From: Frankiales bacterium
GTDB taxonomy: Bacteria; Actinomycetota; Actinomycetes; S36-B12; CAIYMF01
Assembly (NCBI GenBank): GCA_016125335.1
Contig: WGLY01000004.1
Coordinates: 1 to 64,000, forward strand
Length of the DNA stretch: 64,000 bases
Direction: 5' to 3'
The notes under the pieces were generated by a model. That model ran no database searches. It was given only the letters and a program-made list of their open reading frames with translations, and was not told where the DNA came from. The translations under genes were made by a program, and so were the position numbers. Positions 8,848-17,463 of the stretch are shown piece by piece (position 1 is the stretch's first letter; the number at the start of each line of letters is the position of its first letter).

Positions 8848-8877
8848 GGAACCTACGGTAACGTAACTGAAGGTTCC
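8848..8877. promoter_or_regulatory. Operator-like dyad upstream of nitronate monooxygenase
   Basis: A 30-bp dyad centred between 8862 and 8863. The outer arms GGAACCT and AGGTTCC are perfectly complementary and 12 of 15 half-site positions match overall. It contains TACGGT, a possible -10 box, and ends 21 nt before the gene start. The shape suits a TetR-type repressor, but no regulator gene is adjacent. Confidence 0.55.
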
Positions 8878-8898
8878 GACGTCGCCGAGGAGGGCCCC

Positions 8899-10335
8899 GT
8901 GACCCCCAGCAGCTCGCTCCCCCGCGTCATCCAGGGCGGCATGGGCGTCGCCGTCTCGTCGTGGCGCCTCGCCCGCGCGGTCAGCACGGCCGGCGAGCTC
9001 GGCGTCGTGTCCGGGACGGCGCTCGACGCCGTTCTGGCCCGGCGGCTCCAGGACGGCGACCCGGACGCGCGCCGCGCGCTCGACGCGTTCCCGGACCGCG
9101 ACGTGGCGGCGGCCGTCGTCGAGCACTACTACCGGCCGCAGGGCCGGGGCCCCGGCGAGCCCTACCTGCCGACCCCGCGCCCCTCGCTCACCCCGTCGCT
9201 GCGCGCGCAGCGGCTCATCGTGGCGGGCAACTTCGTCGAGGTGTGGCTGGCAAAGCAGGGCCACCACGGACCGGTCGGCGTCAACTACCTCGAGAAGATC
9301 CAGATGACGACGCCGTGGGCCGCCTACGGCGCCATGCTCGCCGGCGTCGACGTCGTGCTCATGGGCGCCGGCATCCCCGCGCACATCCCCCGCCTGCTCG
9401 ACGACCTCGCCGAGCACCGCACCACCTCGCTGCCGGTCGACGTGGCCGAGGCGGCGGAGGGCACCGCCCACGTCGTGACGATCGACCCCTCCTCGCTCGT
9501 CGCGGGCGACGGCGCGCCGCTGCGGCGCCCGCTGTTCCTGGCGATCGTGGCCAACCACGTGCTGGCCCAGTACCTGGCCCGCGACGCGGCCACCCGGCCG
9601 GACGGGTTCGTGGTGGAGGCGCCGACCGCGGGCGGCCACAACGCGCCGCCGCGCGGGGCCCTCGTGCTCGACGACGACGGGCAGCCGGTGTACGGCCCGC
9701 GCGACGCCGTCGCCGTCGACAAGCTGGTGGCCCTCGGCCTCCCCTTCTGGCTCGCAGGGTCGTACGGCTCGCCCGAGGCCCTGCGCTCGGCGCTCGAGCA
9801 GGGCGCCGCCGGGGTGCAGGTGGGCACGCTGTTCGCCCTCAGCCACGACTCCGGGTTCGATCCCGCGCTGCGCGACCGCCTGCTCGCGGGGATCGCCGCG
9901 GACTCGCTGGTGACCCGCACGGACGTGCACGCCTCGCCCACCGGCTTCCCGTTCAAGGTCGCCGTCGTCGACGGCACGCTCTCGGACCCCGCTCTGCGCA
10001 CCGCCCGCACCTCCGTGTGCGACCTCGGCCACCTGCGGACGCCGTTCGTCCGCGCGGACGGCCGGGTGGACTACCGCTGCCCCGCCGAGCCCGGCGCGAT
10101 CTTCCGCCGCAAGGGCGGCGACCCCGCGGCGTCCGAGGGGCGCGTGTGTCTGTGCAACGCGCTGATGGCCACCGTGGGCCTCGGGCAGACCCGACGCTAC
10201 GGCACGGTCGAGCCGGCGCTGGTGACGCTGGGGGACGACCTGGCCGGGCCGCGAGAGCTGCTGCGCCGGCTGCCCGCCGGCTGGAGCGCCGCCGACGCCG
10301 TCGCCTACCTGCGCGACGCGGTGCCGGCCAGCTGA
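8899..10335 (+). CDS. Nitronate monooxygenase family (NPD-like) flavoprotein
   Basis: A 478-residue TIM-barrel flavoenzyme of the 2-nitropropane dioxygenase superfamily. It opens with VIQGGMGVAVSSWRLA, has a central GVNYLEKIQM segment, and has the FMN-phosphate region around LAGSYGSPEAL and GAAGVQVGTLFA. The C-terminal part carries several cysteines (YRCPAEPG and RVCLCNALMATVGLGQ) typical of this long subgroup. Substrate unknown; nitronate or acyl-chain (PfaD-like) chemistry are both possible. I chose GTG 8899 because GAGGAGG precedes it by about 5 nt; an upstream ATG at 8845 falls just before the operator-like dyad. Confidence 0.8.
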   Translation: MTPSSSLPRVIQGGMGVAVSSWRLARAVSTAGELGVVSGTALDAVLARRLQDGDPDARRALDAFPDRDVAAAVVEHYYRPQGRGPGEPYLPTPRPSLTPSLRAQRLIVAGNFVEVWLAKQGHHGPVGVNYLEKIQMTTPWAAYGAMLAGVDVVLMGAGIPAHIPRLLDDLAEHRTTSLPVDVAEAAEGTAHVVTIDPSSLVAGDGAPLRRPLFLAIVANHVLAQYLARDAATRPDGFVVEAPTAGGHNAPPRGALVLDDDGQPVYGPRDAVAVDKLVALGLPFWLAGSYGSPEALRSALEQGAAGVQVGTLFALSHDSGFDPALRDRLLAGIAADSLVTRTDVHASPTGFPFKVAVVDGTLSDPALRTARTSVCDLGHLRTPFVRADGRVDYRCPAEPGAIFRRKGGDPAASEGRVCLCNALMATVGLGQTRRYGTVEPALVTLGDDLAGPRELLRRLPAGWSAADAVAYLRDAVPAS

Positions 10336-10387
10336 GCCCCGACGCCCTCCGCCGCGACCGGTGCCGGCCGTCCTAGGCTGGCGCGCC

Positions 10388-11587
10388 ATGGGCGACCCCG
10401 TCTTCGACCTCACCGATCCCGCGACCGTGCGCGACCCCTACCCCGCGTTCGAGCGGCTGCGGGCCGAGGGCCGCGCCGTGTGGGACGACGCGCTCGGCAT
10501 GTGGCTCGCGTTCCGCTACGACGACGCCAACGCCGTGCTGCGCACCCGTGCGCTCGGCCGCATCTTCCGGCCGCGCGAGCCGGAGGACGTCTGGGAGACG
10601 TTCAACTGGCTGCACGAGGACGCGCTGCTGGAGAACGAGCCGCCCAAGCACACCCGGCTCAAGGCGCTCGTGGCCAAGGCGTTCGCCCGCGGGCACATCG
10701 AGCGCCGCCGCGACCGCATCCGCGAGATGTGCACGACGCTGCTCGACTCGGCCGAGGAGCGCGCCCGCGACACCGGCACCTTCGACGTGATCGCCGACTA
10801 CGCCGAGCCGCTTCCCGTCCTGGTGATCGCGGACCTGCTCGGCTTCCCCGAGTCCGACGTCGCGCTGCTGCGGCCGTGGTCGCAGGCGATCGTGAAGATG
10901 TACGAGTACGACCGCACGCCCGAGGACGACCGCCGGGCCGAGCAGGCCTGCCGGGAGTTCGCGGCGTACGTCGACGAGCTGGCCGACGCCCGCCGCCGCG
11001 AGCCGCGCGACGACCTCGTCACGCACCTGGCGCAGGTGGAGTCCGAGGGCGAGCGCCTCACCGAGCGCGAGCTGGCCGCCACCGTGGTGCTGCTGCTCAA
11101 CGCCGGGCACGAGGCGTCGGTCAACGGCTTCGGCAACGGGATCGTGCAGCTGCTCGCCCGGCGCGACCAGTGGGCGCGGGTGCTGGCCGACCCCTGGGGC
11201 GCGGCGCCCACGGCGGTCGAGGAGATGCTGCGCTACGACACCCCCTCGCAGCTGTTCGAGCGCACCGCGACCGCCGACGTGGAGGTGGCCGGGGTGACGG
11301 TGCGCGAGGGCCAGAAGATCGCCGCGATGCTCGGCTCGGCCAACCGCGACCCCGAGGTGTTCGCCGACGCCGACACCTTCGACGTCGGCCGCGACCCCAA
11401 CCCGCACATCGCCTTCGGCGCGGGCATCCACTTCTGCCTGGGCGCGCCGCTGGCCCGGCTGGAGATGCAGCAGTCGCTGCCGGTGCTCGCCGAGCGCATG
11501 CCCCGGCTCGAGCTCGCGGACGGCGCCCGGCCGCGTCCCACGTTCGTGCTGCGCGGCTGGGAGACGGTGCCGGTCGCCGTCGGGTAG
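10388..11587 (+). CDS. Cytochrome P450
   Basis: A 399-residue soluble bacterial P450 (CYP105/107-like size). It has the heme-thiolate motif FGAGIHFCLG with Cys350, the ExxR motif in EEMLRYD, and the I-helix segment LLNAGHEAS, where the usual Thr after Glu is shifted to an Ala-Ser pair. It needs a ferredoxin and reductase, and none is adjacent. I chose ATG 10388 over GTG 10361 because TAGGCT ends 8 nt before it, fitting a leaderless start. It lies between a nitronate monooxygenase and a MOSC protein. Substrate unknown. Confidence 0.93.
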   Translation: MGDPVFDLTDPATVRDPYPAFERLRAEGRAVWDDALGMWLAFRYDDANAVLRTRALGRIFRPREPEDVWETFNWLHEDALLENEPPKHTRLKALVAKAFARGHIERRRDRIREMCTTLLDSAEERARDTGTFDVIADYAEPLPVLVIADLLGFPESDVALLRPWSQAIVKMYEYDRTPEDDRRAEQACREFAAYVDELADARRREPRDDLVTHLAQVESEGERLTERELAATVVLLLNAGHEASVNGFGNGIVQLLARRDQWARVLADPWGAAPTAVEEMLRYDTPSQLFERTATADVEVAGVTVREGQKIAAMLGSANRDPEVFADADTFDVGRDPNPHIAFGAGIHFCLGAPLARLEMQQSLPVLAERMPRLELADGARPRPTFVLRGWETVPVAVG

Positions 11588-11632
11588 CGATTCGCACTGG
11601 GCGACGCGCGAGAGGTCTGACAAGGTCCTGCC

Positions 11633-12229
11633 ATGACCACCGCCGCGCTCGAGGGCCACGAGGCCCACCACCGCAGCCCCGACGACCTGCGCGCCGGGCT
11701 CGACGACGTCCGACGCAGCCCACGCGACGAGGGCGTGCTGCTGGGCCTGGTCGCCCGGCCGGCCGAGCTGGAGCGCCGCGAGCTCGACAGCGGCACGCTC
11801 GACCTCGAGCTGGGCCTGATCGGCGACACGTGGATCGAGCGCGGGAGCAGCCGCACGGCCGACGGCGGCCCCAACCCGGACGCCCAGGTCACCGTGATGA
11901 ACGCGCGCGCGGCCCAGCTCGTGGCCGGCAGCCGCGAGCGGTGGGCGCTGGCCGGCGACCAGCTCTTCGTCGACCTCGACCTCGGGGTGGAGAACCTGCC
12001 CACCGGAACGCTGCTCACGATCGGCGAGGCGCAGCTGGAGGTGACCGCCGCCCCGCACACGGGCTGCAAGCAGTTCTCCGCGCGCTTCGGTGTCGAGGCC
12101 CTGCGCCTCACCGCGACGCCGGACGGGCGCGCGCTGCGGCTGCGCGGCATCAACACCCGGGTCGTGCACGGGGGCACGGTGAGCGTCGGCGACGCCGTCC
12201 GCGTGACCCGCCCGGGAGACCAGGGCTGA
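11633..12229 (+). CDS. MOSC-domain protein
   Basis: A 198-residue stand-alone MOSC protein, the family that includes the C-terminal domain of molybdenum-cofactor sulfurase, YiiM and mARC. Visible signatures are LIGDTWIERGSSRT, QVTVMNARAAQLVAG, GDQLFVDLDL, and HTGCKQFSARFG with the expected conserved cysteine. The family is linked to handling sulfur on the molybdenum cofactor and to reducing N-hydroxylated compounds; the role here is inferred only. It ends 7 nt from the convergent ppk2 gene. Confidence 0.85.
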   Translation: MTTAALEGHEAHHRSPDDLRAGLDDVRRSPRDEGVLLGLVARPAELERRELDSGTLDLELGLIGDTWIERGSSRTADGGPNPDAQVTVMNARAAQLVAGSRERWALAGDQLFVDLDLGVENLPTGTLLTIGEAQLEVTAAPHTGCKQFSARFGVEALRLTATPDGRALRLRGINTRVVHGGTVSVGDAVRVTRPGDQG

Positions 12230-12236
12230 GGGTGCC

Positions 12237-13097
12237 TCAGTCGGCGGCGGCCACCAGCCGCCGCTGCTCGGCGACGTCGAAGTCCGCCGGCGGGAACACC
12301 GGGTTCATGTCGCGCAGGGACGACACGAGCAGGTTGGCCACCACCCAGTCCCGGTACCACTTGTGGTCGGCGGGCACCACGAACCAGGGAGCGGCGTCGG
12401 TGCTGCACCGGGTGAGCGCGTCCTGGTACGCCGCCTGGTAGTCGTCCCAGAACGCCCGCTCCTGCAGGTCGCCGGGGCTGTACTTCCAGTACTTATTCGG
12501 GTCCTCCAGGCGATCGGACAGGCGCTGCTTCTGCTCGCCCTTCGACACGTGCAGCATCACCTTCACGATGTGCGTGCCGCCGTCGACCACCCGGTGCTCG
12601 AACTCGTTGATCCGGTCGTAGCGCGTGCTCCACTCCGACTCCGGCACCAGGTCGTGCACGCGCACCACGAGCACGTCCTCGTACTGCGAGCGGTTGAAGA
12701 CGCCGACGTGGCCGGCAGGGGGCAGCGCCTTGTCGATGCGCCAGAGGAAGTCGTGCTTGAGCTCCTCGGGCGTCGGCTTCTTGAACGAGGCGATGCGGAC
12801 GCCGGCGGGGTTCATGGCGCCCACCACGCGCCGCACCGTGCCGTCCTTGCCGGACGTGTCCATCCCCTGGAGCAGGAGGAGCAGCGCGCGCCGGCCGCCG
12901 CCGACGCCCTCGGCGTAGAGCCGCTCCTGCTGGCCGGTGAGCTCCTCGAGGAGGGCCGTCGTCGCCTCCTCGGTCTCCTCCCGCTCCCCAGGGGCGGTGG
13001 AGGTGTCGTCCGGATCGCGGTCGGCGAGCAGGTCGCCCGAGGTGAACATCACGCTCCCCGCGACCGCGCGCGGCTCCAGCACCGAACCCTTGCCCAT
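12237..13097 (-). CDS. ppk2: Polyphosphate kinase 2 (PPK2 family)
   Basis: A 286-residue protein that uses polyphosphate to phosphorylate nucleotides. It has the P-loop LLLQGMDTSGKDGT, the second P-loop-like motif GVFNRSQYEDVLVVRV, and the lid segment around KVMLHVSKGEQKQRL. Length and single domain suit PPK2 of class I or III; nucleotide preference is not determinable. I chose ATG 13097 because GGAGG lies 6 nt upstream. It is divergent from the small stress-type membrane protein gene 29 nt away. Confidence 0.9.
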   Translation of the reverse strand: MGKGSVLEPRAVAGSVMFTSGDLLADRDPDDTSTAPGEREETEEATTALLEELTGQQERLYAEGVGGGRRALLLLLQGMDTSGKDGTVRRVVGAMNPAGVRIASFKKPTPEELKHDFLWRIDKALPPAGHVGVFNRSQYEDVLVVRVHDLVPESEWSTRYDRINEFEHRVVDGGTHIVKVMLHVSKGEQKQRLSDRLEDPNKYWKYSPGDLQERAFWDDYQAAYQDALTRCSTDAAPWFVVPADHKWYRDWVVANLLVSSLRDMNPVFPPADFDVAEQRRLVAAAD

Positions 13098-13126
13098 GGC
13101 CGACCTCCGTACGACAGGATGCCGCC

Positions 13127-13378
13127 ATGGCAATCAGCGGCATCTTCTCGGCGATCCTGGTCGGTCTCATCATCGGGGCTGTGGCGCGGATCGTCGTGCC
13201 GAACAGCCAGCCGATCGGCTGCTTGCTCACGATGCTGGTCGGCATCGTGGCCGCGGCCATCGGCGCGGCGGTGGGCAGCGCGCAGAACTGGAACTTCTGG
13301 CTCACCTTCGCGCTCCAGGTGCTCATCGGCGCCATCATCGTCGCGATCTTCTCGGCCACGGCGCGTCCACGCGGGTAG
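13127..13378 (+). CDS. GlsB/YeaQ/YmgE-family small membrane protein
   Basis: An 83-residue protein with three hydrophobic segments (about 5-23, 30-50 and 56-78) and the family glycine pattern LVGLIIGAVARI and MLVGIVAAAIGAAVG. Members of this family are induced under general stress; their function is undefined. AGGA lies 7 nt before the ATG. It is divergent from ppk2 and may share its control region. Confidence 0.88.
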   Translation: MAISGIFSAILVGLIIGAVARIVVPNSQPIGCLLTMLVGIVAAAIGAAVGSAQNWNFWLTFALQVLIGAIIVAIFSATARPRG

Positions 13379-13443
13379 GCGCCACCCCTCCCGCGTCCCG
13401 TCCTCGGGGAGTGCGCGCCGACCCGGCGTGCCACGATCGACCG

Positions 13444-14199
13444 GTGCGCATGCTGCTGCCCCGGTCGCGCGACGACCTCACCGACCTCGACATCGACGAG
13501 GCCTACGCCTGGCCGGACGGACCGTGGCTGCGCGCCAACATGGTGAGCACCGCGGACGGCGCCGCCCGGTCCCCCGACGGCCTGTCCGAGGGGATCTCCA
13601 GCGAGGCCGACCGCCGCGTGTTCGGCCGGCTGCGCGGGCTCGCCGACGTCGTGCTCGCCGGCGCCGGCACGGTCCGCCAGGAGGGCTACGGCCCCGCCCG
13701 GCCCAAGCCCGCGTTCGCCCAGCGGCGTGCGGCCGCCGGCCAGCGCCCGAGCCCCGTCGTCGCGGTGGTCACCCGGTCGCTGGCCCTCGACCTGGCCTCG
13801 GCGCTGTTCACCGACGCGCCCGAGCGCACGATCGTCGTCACCTCCGCCTCGGCCGACGCCGCGGCGCGTCGGCGCACGGCGGAGGTGGCGGACGTGCTCG
13901 TGGCCGGGGAGCACGACGTCGACCTCGGGCTGGCGCTCACCCTGCTGCACGAGCGGGGGCTGCGCCGCGTGCACGCGGAGGGCGGCCCCACGCTTCTCGC
14001 AGAGCTGGCGGCCCGCGACCTGCTCGACGAGCTGCTGCTCACCGTGTCGCCGGCGCTGGCCGGCGGCGGCTACACGGACCGGTCGGAGGTGCACCGGATC
14101 CTGGCCGGCTCGCCCCTGCCGGACGCGCCGCGCCCGCTGCGGCTCGAGCACGTGCTGGAGGACTCCGGCAGCCTGTTCCTGCGCTACCGGCGTCCCTGA
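13444..14199 (+). CDS. RibD C-terminal/DHFR-like pyrimidine reductase
   Basis: A 251-residue Rossmann-type reductase of the RibD C-terminal family. It has RANMVSTADGAA near the start, a VVLAGAGTVRQEGYGP loop, and the RVHAEGGPTLLAEL NADPH-binding segment. Related enzymes reduce the riboflavin precursor or supply dihydrofolate-reductase-like activity. No riboflavin genes are nearby, so the role is open. The start is GTG, or ATG two codons later. The 3' end overlaps the convergent kinase gene by 16 nt. Confidence 0.82.
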   Translation: MRMLLPRSRDDLTDLDIDEAYAWPDGPWLRANMVSTADGAARSPDGLSEGISSEADRRVFGRLRGLADVVLAGAGTVRQEGYGPARPKPAFAQRRAAAGQRPSPVVAVVTRSLALDLASALFTDAPERTIVVTSASADAAARRRTAEVADVLVAGEHDVDLGLALTLLHERGLRRVHAEGGPTLLAELAARDLLDELLLTVSPALAGGGYTDRSEVHRILAGSPLPDAPRPLRLEHVLEDSGSLFLRYRRP

Positions 14200-14882
14200 C
14201 CGGGCCGCGCCGCGGTCCTGAGCACGCGCGGCCGGGCGAGGTCGGTGTTGTCGAGCACGACGTCCGCGCGTGCCTGCGGCGCGGCGTCGGCCCGGTAGAT
14301 CTCCTGCGCCTCCACGTAGCGGCGGGCCGAGGGGTGAGCCGGGTCGGGGTCGGTGCCGTCGCGCGCGGCCATGCGGGGGAAGGTCACCTCCGGCGGTACG
14401 TCCAGCCACACCGAGAGGTCCCAGGCGGCGACGAGCTCGGGCCGGTGCAGGAACAGGCCGTCGACCACGACGACTGTGCCCGGCGGCACGGCCTCCGGCA
14501 CGCGCGGCAGCACCTCGTCGGTGCCGAGCACGTGCGCCCGGGGGCTGATGCGCAGGTCGCCGTCCGGCCCGAGGGGGTCGAGGACGTCGCGGCGGAACCG
14601 GTCCAGGTCGAACGAGTCGCGGTAGAAGCCCTCCGGCGAGGACCGGCCGCGGGCGTAACGGATCGCCCGCGGATGGTGGAAGTCGTCGATCGACACCTGG
14701 CGCACCCGGCGCCCCGCGGCGGTCAGGACGCCGGCCAGCTCGCCCGACAGGACGGTCTTGCCGGACCCGTCCGGGCCGTCGACGCCGACGAGCACGCAGC
14801 GGCCGGCGCCCGTGAGCGGCACGAGCCCGGCCAGCAGCGCGAGCACGGCGTCGCGCTCCGGTGTCCGCGTCGTGGGGGTCAT
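14184..14882 (-). CDS. Uridine kinase-like P-loop kinase
   Basis: A 232-residue P-loop kinase with Walker A GVDGPDGSGKTVLS and the SIDDFHHPRAIRYARGR segment characteristic of the uridine kinase/phosphoribulokinase group, followed by VVVVDGLFLHRPEL. The phosphate acceptor is probably a nucleoside or similar small molecule, by family only. I chose the ATG at 14882, 12 codons inside the longest frame. It is divergent from ligC and overlaps the RibD-like gene at its 3' end. Confidence 0.82.
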   Translation of the reverse strand: MTPTTRTPERDAVLALLAGLVPLTGAGRCVLVGVDGPDGSGKTVLSGELAGVLTAAGRRVRQVSIDDFHHPRAIRYARGRSSPEGFYRDSFDLDRFRRDVLDPLGPDGDLRISPRAHVLGTDEVLPRVPEAVPPGTVVVVDGLFLHRPELVAAWDLSVWLDVPPEVTFPRMAARDGTDPDPAHPSARRYVEAQEIYRADAAPQARADVVLDNTDLARPRVLRTAARPGQGRR

Positions 14883-14932
14883 CGAGCCGAGGATGCACCA
14901 CGTGTCGGCGGCCACGGGCAGGATGAGGCGCC

Positions 14933-16060
14933 ATGGACCTCCCGGTGATGCCCCCCGTCTCGCCGATGCTGGCCAAGCCCGTGCCCGAGGTGCCCGCCCC
15001 GGACTCCGTGCCCGGCGGCCTCGTCTACGAGCCCAAGTGGGACGGCTTCCGGTGCATCGTGTTCCGCGACGGCGACGAGGTCGTGCTCGGCAGCCGCAAC
15101 GAGAAGCCGCTCACGCGCTACTTCCCCGAGGTGGTCGACGCCGTGCGGTCCGAGCTGCCCGAGCGCTGCGTGGTCGACGGCGAGATCGTCGTGCGCACCG
15201 GCGAGCGGCTCGACTTCGGCGCGCTCCAGCAGCGGATCCACCCCGCGGACAGCCGCGTGCGGATGCTGGCCGAGGCCACCCCGGCGTCGTTCGTCGCCTT
15301 CGACCTGCTGGCGCTCGGCGACGACGACCTCATGGGCCGCCCGTTCTCGGAGCGCCGCGCCGCGCTGGAGGGTGCGCTGGCGTCGGCCCGCCCGCCGGTG
15401 CACCTCACCCGCGTGAGCGGCGACCTCGACGAGGGCCGCCGCTGGTTCGAGGTGTTCGAGGGCGCCGGGCTCGATGGGCTCGTCTGCAAGGCGCTGGCGT
15501 CGGCCTACCAGCCCGACAAGCGGGTGATGCTCAAGGTGAAGCACGCGCGCACCGCCGACTGCGTGGTCGCCGGCTGGCGCCCGCACAAGCAGAAGGGCCC
15601 CGAGGGGCAGGACATCGTCGGCTCGCTCATGCTCGGCCTCTACGACGACGACGGCCGCCTTCAGTCCGTGGGCGTATCGGCGTCGTTCCCCATGAAGCGC
15701 CGCGCGGAGCTGGTCGAGGAGATCGCGCCGTACATGATCGGGCCGGACGACCCGCACCCCTGGGGCGAGTGGCGCGACGCGATGGCCCACGAGAGCGCGC
15801 GGCTGCCCGGCGCGGTCTCACGCTGGACGTCGGGCAAGACGCTGGACTGGAACCCGCTGCGACCCGAGCTCGTGGTCGAGGTCGGCTACGACGCGATGGA
15901 GGGCACCCGGGTGCTCCCTGGAGGGGTGACCGTGGAGGGCGCGCGCTTCCGCCACACCACGCAGTTCAAGCGCTGGCGCCCCGACCGCACGCCGGAGTCG
16001 TGCACCTACGAGCAGCTCGAGCGGCCCGTGCGCTACGCCCTCGGCGACGTCCTGCTCTGA
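14933..16060 (+). CDS. ligC: ATP-dependent DNA ligase, LigC type
   Basis: A 375-residue ligase that seals DNA nicks through an enzyme-AMP intermediate. The adenylated lysine is K35 in YEPKWDGFR. Further nucleotidyltransferase motifs are CVVDGEIVV, FDLLALGDDDLMG, GLDGLVCK and MLKVKHAR. The C-terminal OB-fold contains FRHTTQFKRWRPDR. There is no polymerase or nuclease domain, so it is LigC and not LigD. In mycobacteria ligC neighbours a stand-alone polymerase-domain gene used in DNA repair; the same pair occurs here, separated by a SUKH-like gene. Confidence 0.94.
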   Translation: MDLPVMPPVSPMLAKPVPEVPAPDSVPGGLVYEPKWDGFRCIVFRDGDEVVLGSRNEKPLTRYFPEVVDAVRSELPERCVVDGEIVVRTGERLDFGALQQRIHPADSRVRMLAEATPASFVAFDLLALGDDDLMGRPFSERRAALEGALASARPPVHLTRVSGDLDEGRRWFEVFEGAGLDGLVCKALASAYQPDKRVMLKVKHARTADCVVAGWRPHKQKGPEGQDIVGSLMLGLYDDDGRLQSVGVSASFPMKRRAELVEEIAPYMIGPDDPHPWGEWRDAMAHESARLPGAVSRWTSGKTLDWNPLRPELVVEVGYDAMEGTRVLPGGVTVEGARFRHTTQFKRWRPDRTPESCTYEQLERPVRYALGDVLL

Positions 16061-16078
16061 GCGCGTGGCGCAGCCGGC

Positions 16079-16180
16079 TCAGCGGCCGCCGCGGGGGTTC
16101 TTGCCGTTCATCAGCCGCCAGGCGACCACGCCGAGGACGCCGACGAGCACGATGAACAGGATGATCAGCGTGAAGACCAT
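16079..16180 (-). CDS. 33-residue single-pass membrane protein
   Basis: A small gene encoding one transmembrane helix (residues 2-22, hydrophobic) followed by a positively charged tail ending NPRGGR. It starts with ATG, and TAGGGT ends 6 nt upstream (minus strand 16187-16192, overlapping the stop codon of the SUKH-like gene), as in the other apparent leaderless genes here. No function can be assigned. The topology predicts a cytoplasmic basic C-terminus. Confidence 0.6.
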   Translation of the reverse strand: MVFTLIILFIVLVGVLGVVAWRLMNGKNPRGGR

Positions 16181-16189
16181 GCGCAGACC

Positions 16190-17275
16190 CTAGCGGCTGG
16201 TCCCGTCCTCCAGAGCCGCGACGCCGCGCCAGCCCGCGATCCGCTCCCCTGGCTCTGCGAACGCCAGCCCGTGCTGCCCGAACACCTCCGGCCGCGCCCC
16301 CGCGAGACTCGGCATCGGCGGGATGGTCGCCGGGTCCTCCTGATCGAACCGGCGCGAGGGGTGGGTGGCCCACGGCGGCGGGGTGATGCCGGCTCGCTCG
16401 CACGCATGGTGCACGCACGCCCCCAGCAGCACGTTGAACGTCACATCTCCCACGACCGGCGGCTCGTCCGACGTGGCTGCCATCAGGTCCTTCGGCCCCA
16501 AGGACAGGAGGATCGCGAGGCCGTGGTCTACCACGCCGAGGGCCTCGGTGTCCGACCTCAACCACTGCTCGCCGCACGCAGCTCCGACCGTGGCCCAGAA
16601 TCGGGCACCCCGGTCGCGCGACGACTCACGCAGAGGCGTGGGCGCGTCTCCCGGTGACGGCTTCCAGCGCACCCCGCCACCGTCGACGACCGGCACCAGG
16701 CCCGCCAGCGGTGCGCCCTCGGCGAGGGCGTCGCGGCACGCGCTCAGGAACCCGCCGATCGACTCCCAGGAGACGCCCCAGAGGTACGCCGTGCCCACGC
16801 CCATCTCGAAGAGCGTGACGCAGCCGCGCCGCGGACCCGGCCTGAGGTCCACCACGACGTGTGATCCGGCGAAGTCGTCGGCCACGGGCAGCAGGCCAGC
16901 GCTGAAGAACGAGATCTGCTCACCGGCCAGACCGTCCACTCCGGCGTGCACATCGTCCATCCCCACACCGAGGGCGCCCGGGTCCGTCTCCTCCGTCCCC
17001 GAGCCGGCGAAGCGGACCACGGCGATGCTCTCGTCGAGGCTCATCGGCGCACCGCCCAGCAGCAGGCAAGCCCCATGGTCACGCCCGACGCCGCCCTGAA
17101 GCGCGAACCACGAGCGCAGATCCTCGGGCCAGGCACCGTCCGCCGCTGCTCGCCGCAGCCGTGGATCGTCGGGAGCGACGCCGGCGCGCAGCGCGTCGTG
17201 AGCCTTCGGCGCATGGTCACGCAGCCACTGGCGCAGGTCCGACCAGCACGCCTCGACATCGGCCGACCTGCCCAT
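16190..17275 (-). CDS. SMI1/KNR4 (SUKH)-like domain protein, C-terminal region unassigned
   Basis: A 361-residue protein. The N-terminal half (to about residue 190) follows the SUKH pattern: a WxDLRQWL helix, GAWPEDLRSWFALQGG, LLLGGAPMSLDES, then LLPVADDFAGSHVVVDLRPGP and GVSWESIGGFLSAC. The C-terminal 150 residues contain FNVLLGACVHHACERAGITPPPWA, a segment I associate with actinobacterial proteins of unknown role. SUKH proteins often act as immunity proteins against contact-dependent toxins, but no toxin gene is nearby. A purine-rich ribosome-binding region precedes the ATG. Confidence 0.6.
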   Translation of the reverse strand: MGRSADVEACWSDLRQWLRDHAPKAHDALRAGVAPDDPRLRRAAADGAWPEDLRSWFALQGGVGRDHGACLLLGGAPMSLDESIAVVRFAGSGTEETDPGALGVGMDDVHAGVDGLAGEQISFFSAGLLPVADDFAGSHVVVDLRPGPRRGCVTLFEMGVGTAYLWGVSWESIGGFLSACRDALAEGAPLAGLVPVVDGGGVRWKPSPGDAPTPLRESSRDRGARFWATVGAACGEQWLRSDTEALGVVDHGLAILLSLGPKDLMAATSDEPPVVGDVTFNVLLGACVHHACERAGITPPPWATHPSRRFDQEDPATIPPMPSLAGARPEVFGQHGLAFAEPGERIAGWRGVAALEDGTSR

Positions 17276-17463
17276 GCGTCCCCCTCTGACAAGCCTGCGC
17301 TGCTCGCGAATCCGCGGTGGTCAGGGCGAACCGGTCACCGCGACGACCGACAGCGCGGGAGTCCAGCGCGCCTTGCTCATGGCTCCCCCCCCGTCCACTC
17401 GCCGCGTGATGCCGTGCGCATCATGCCTGTCCCGACAGCCCGCGGTCGACCGGTCGTCGCCCC

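Noticed and set aside
17321-17380. 19-codon frame upstream of the polymerase-domain gene (minus strand)
   Set aside because: It has no TANNNT box, only a homopurine run upstream, and no hydrophobic or leader-peptide character. Too short to support.
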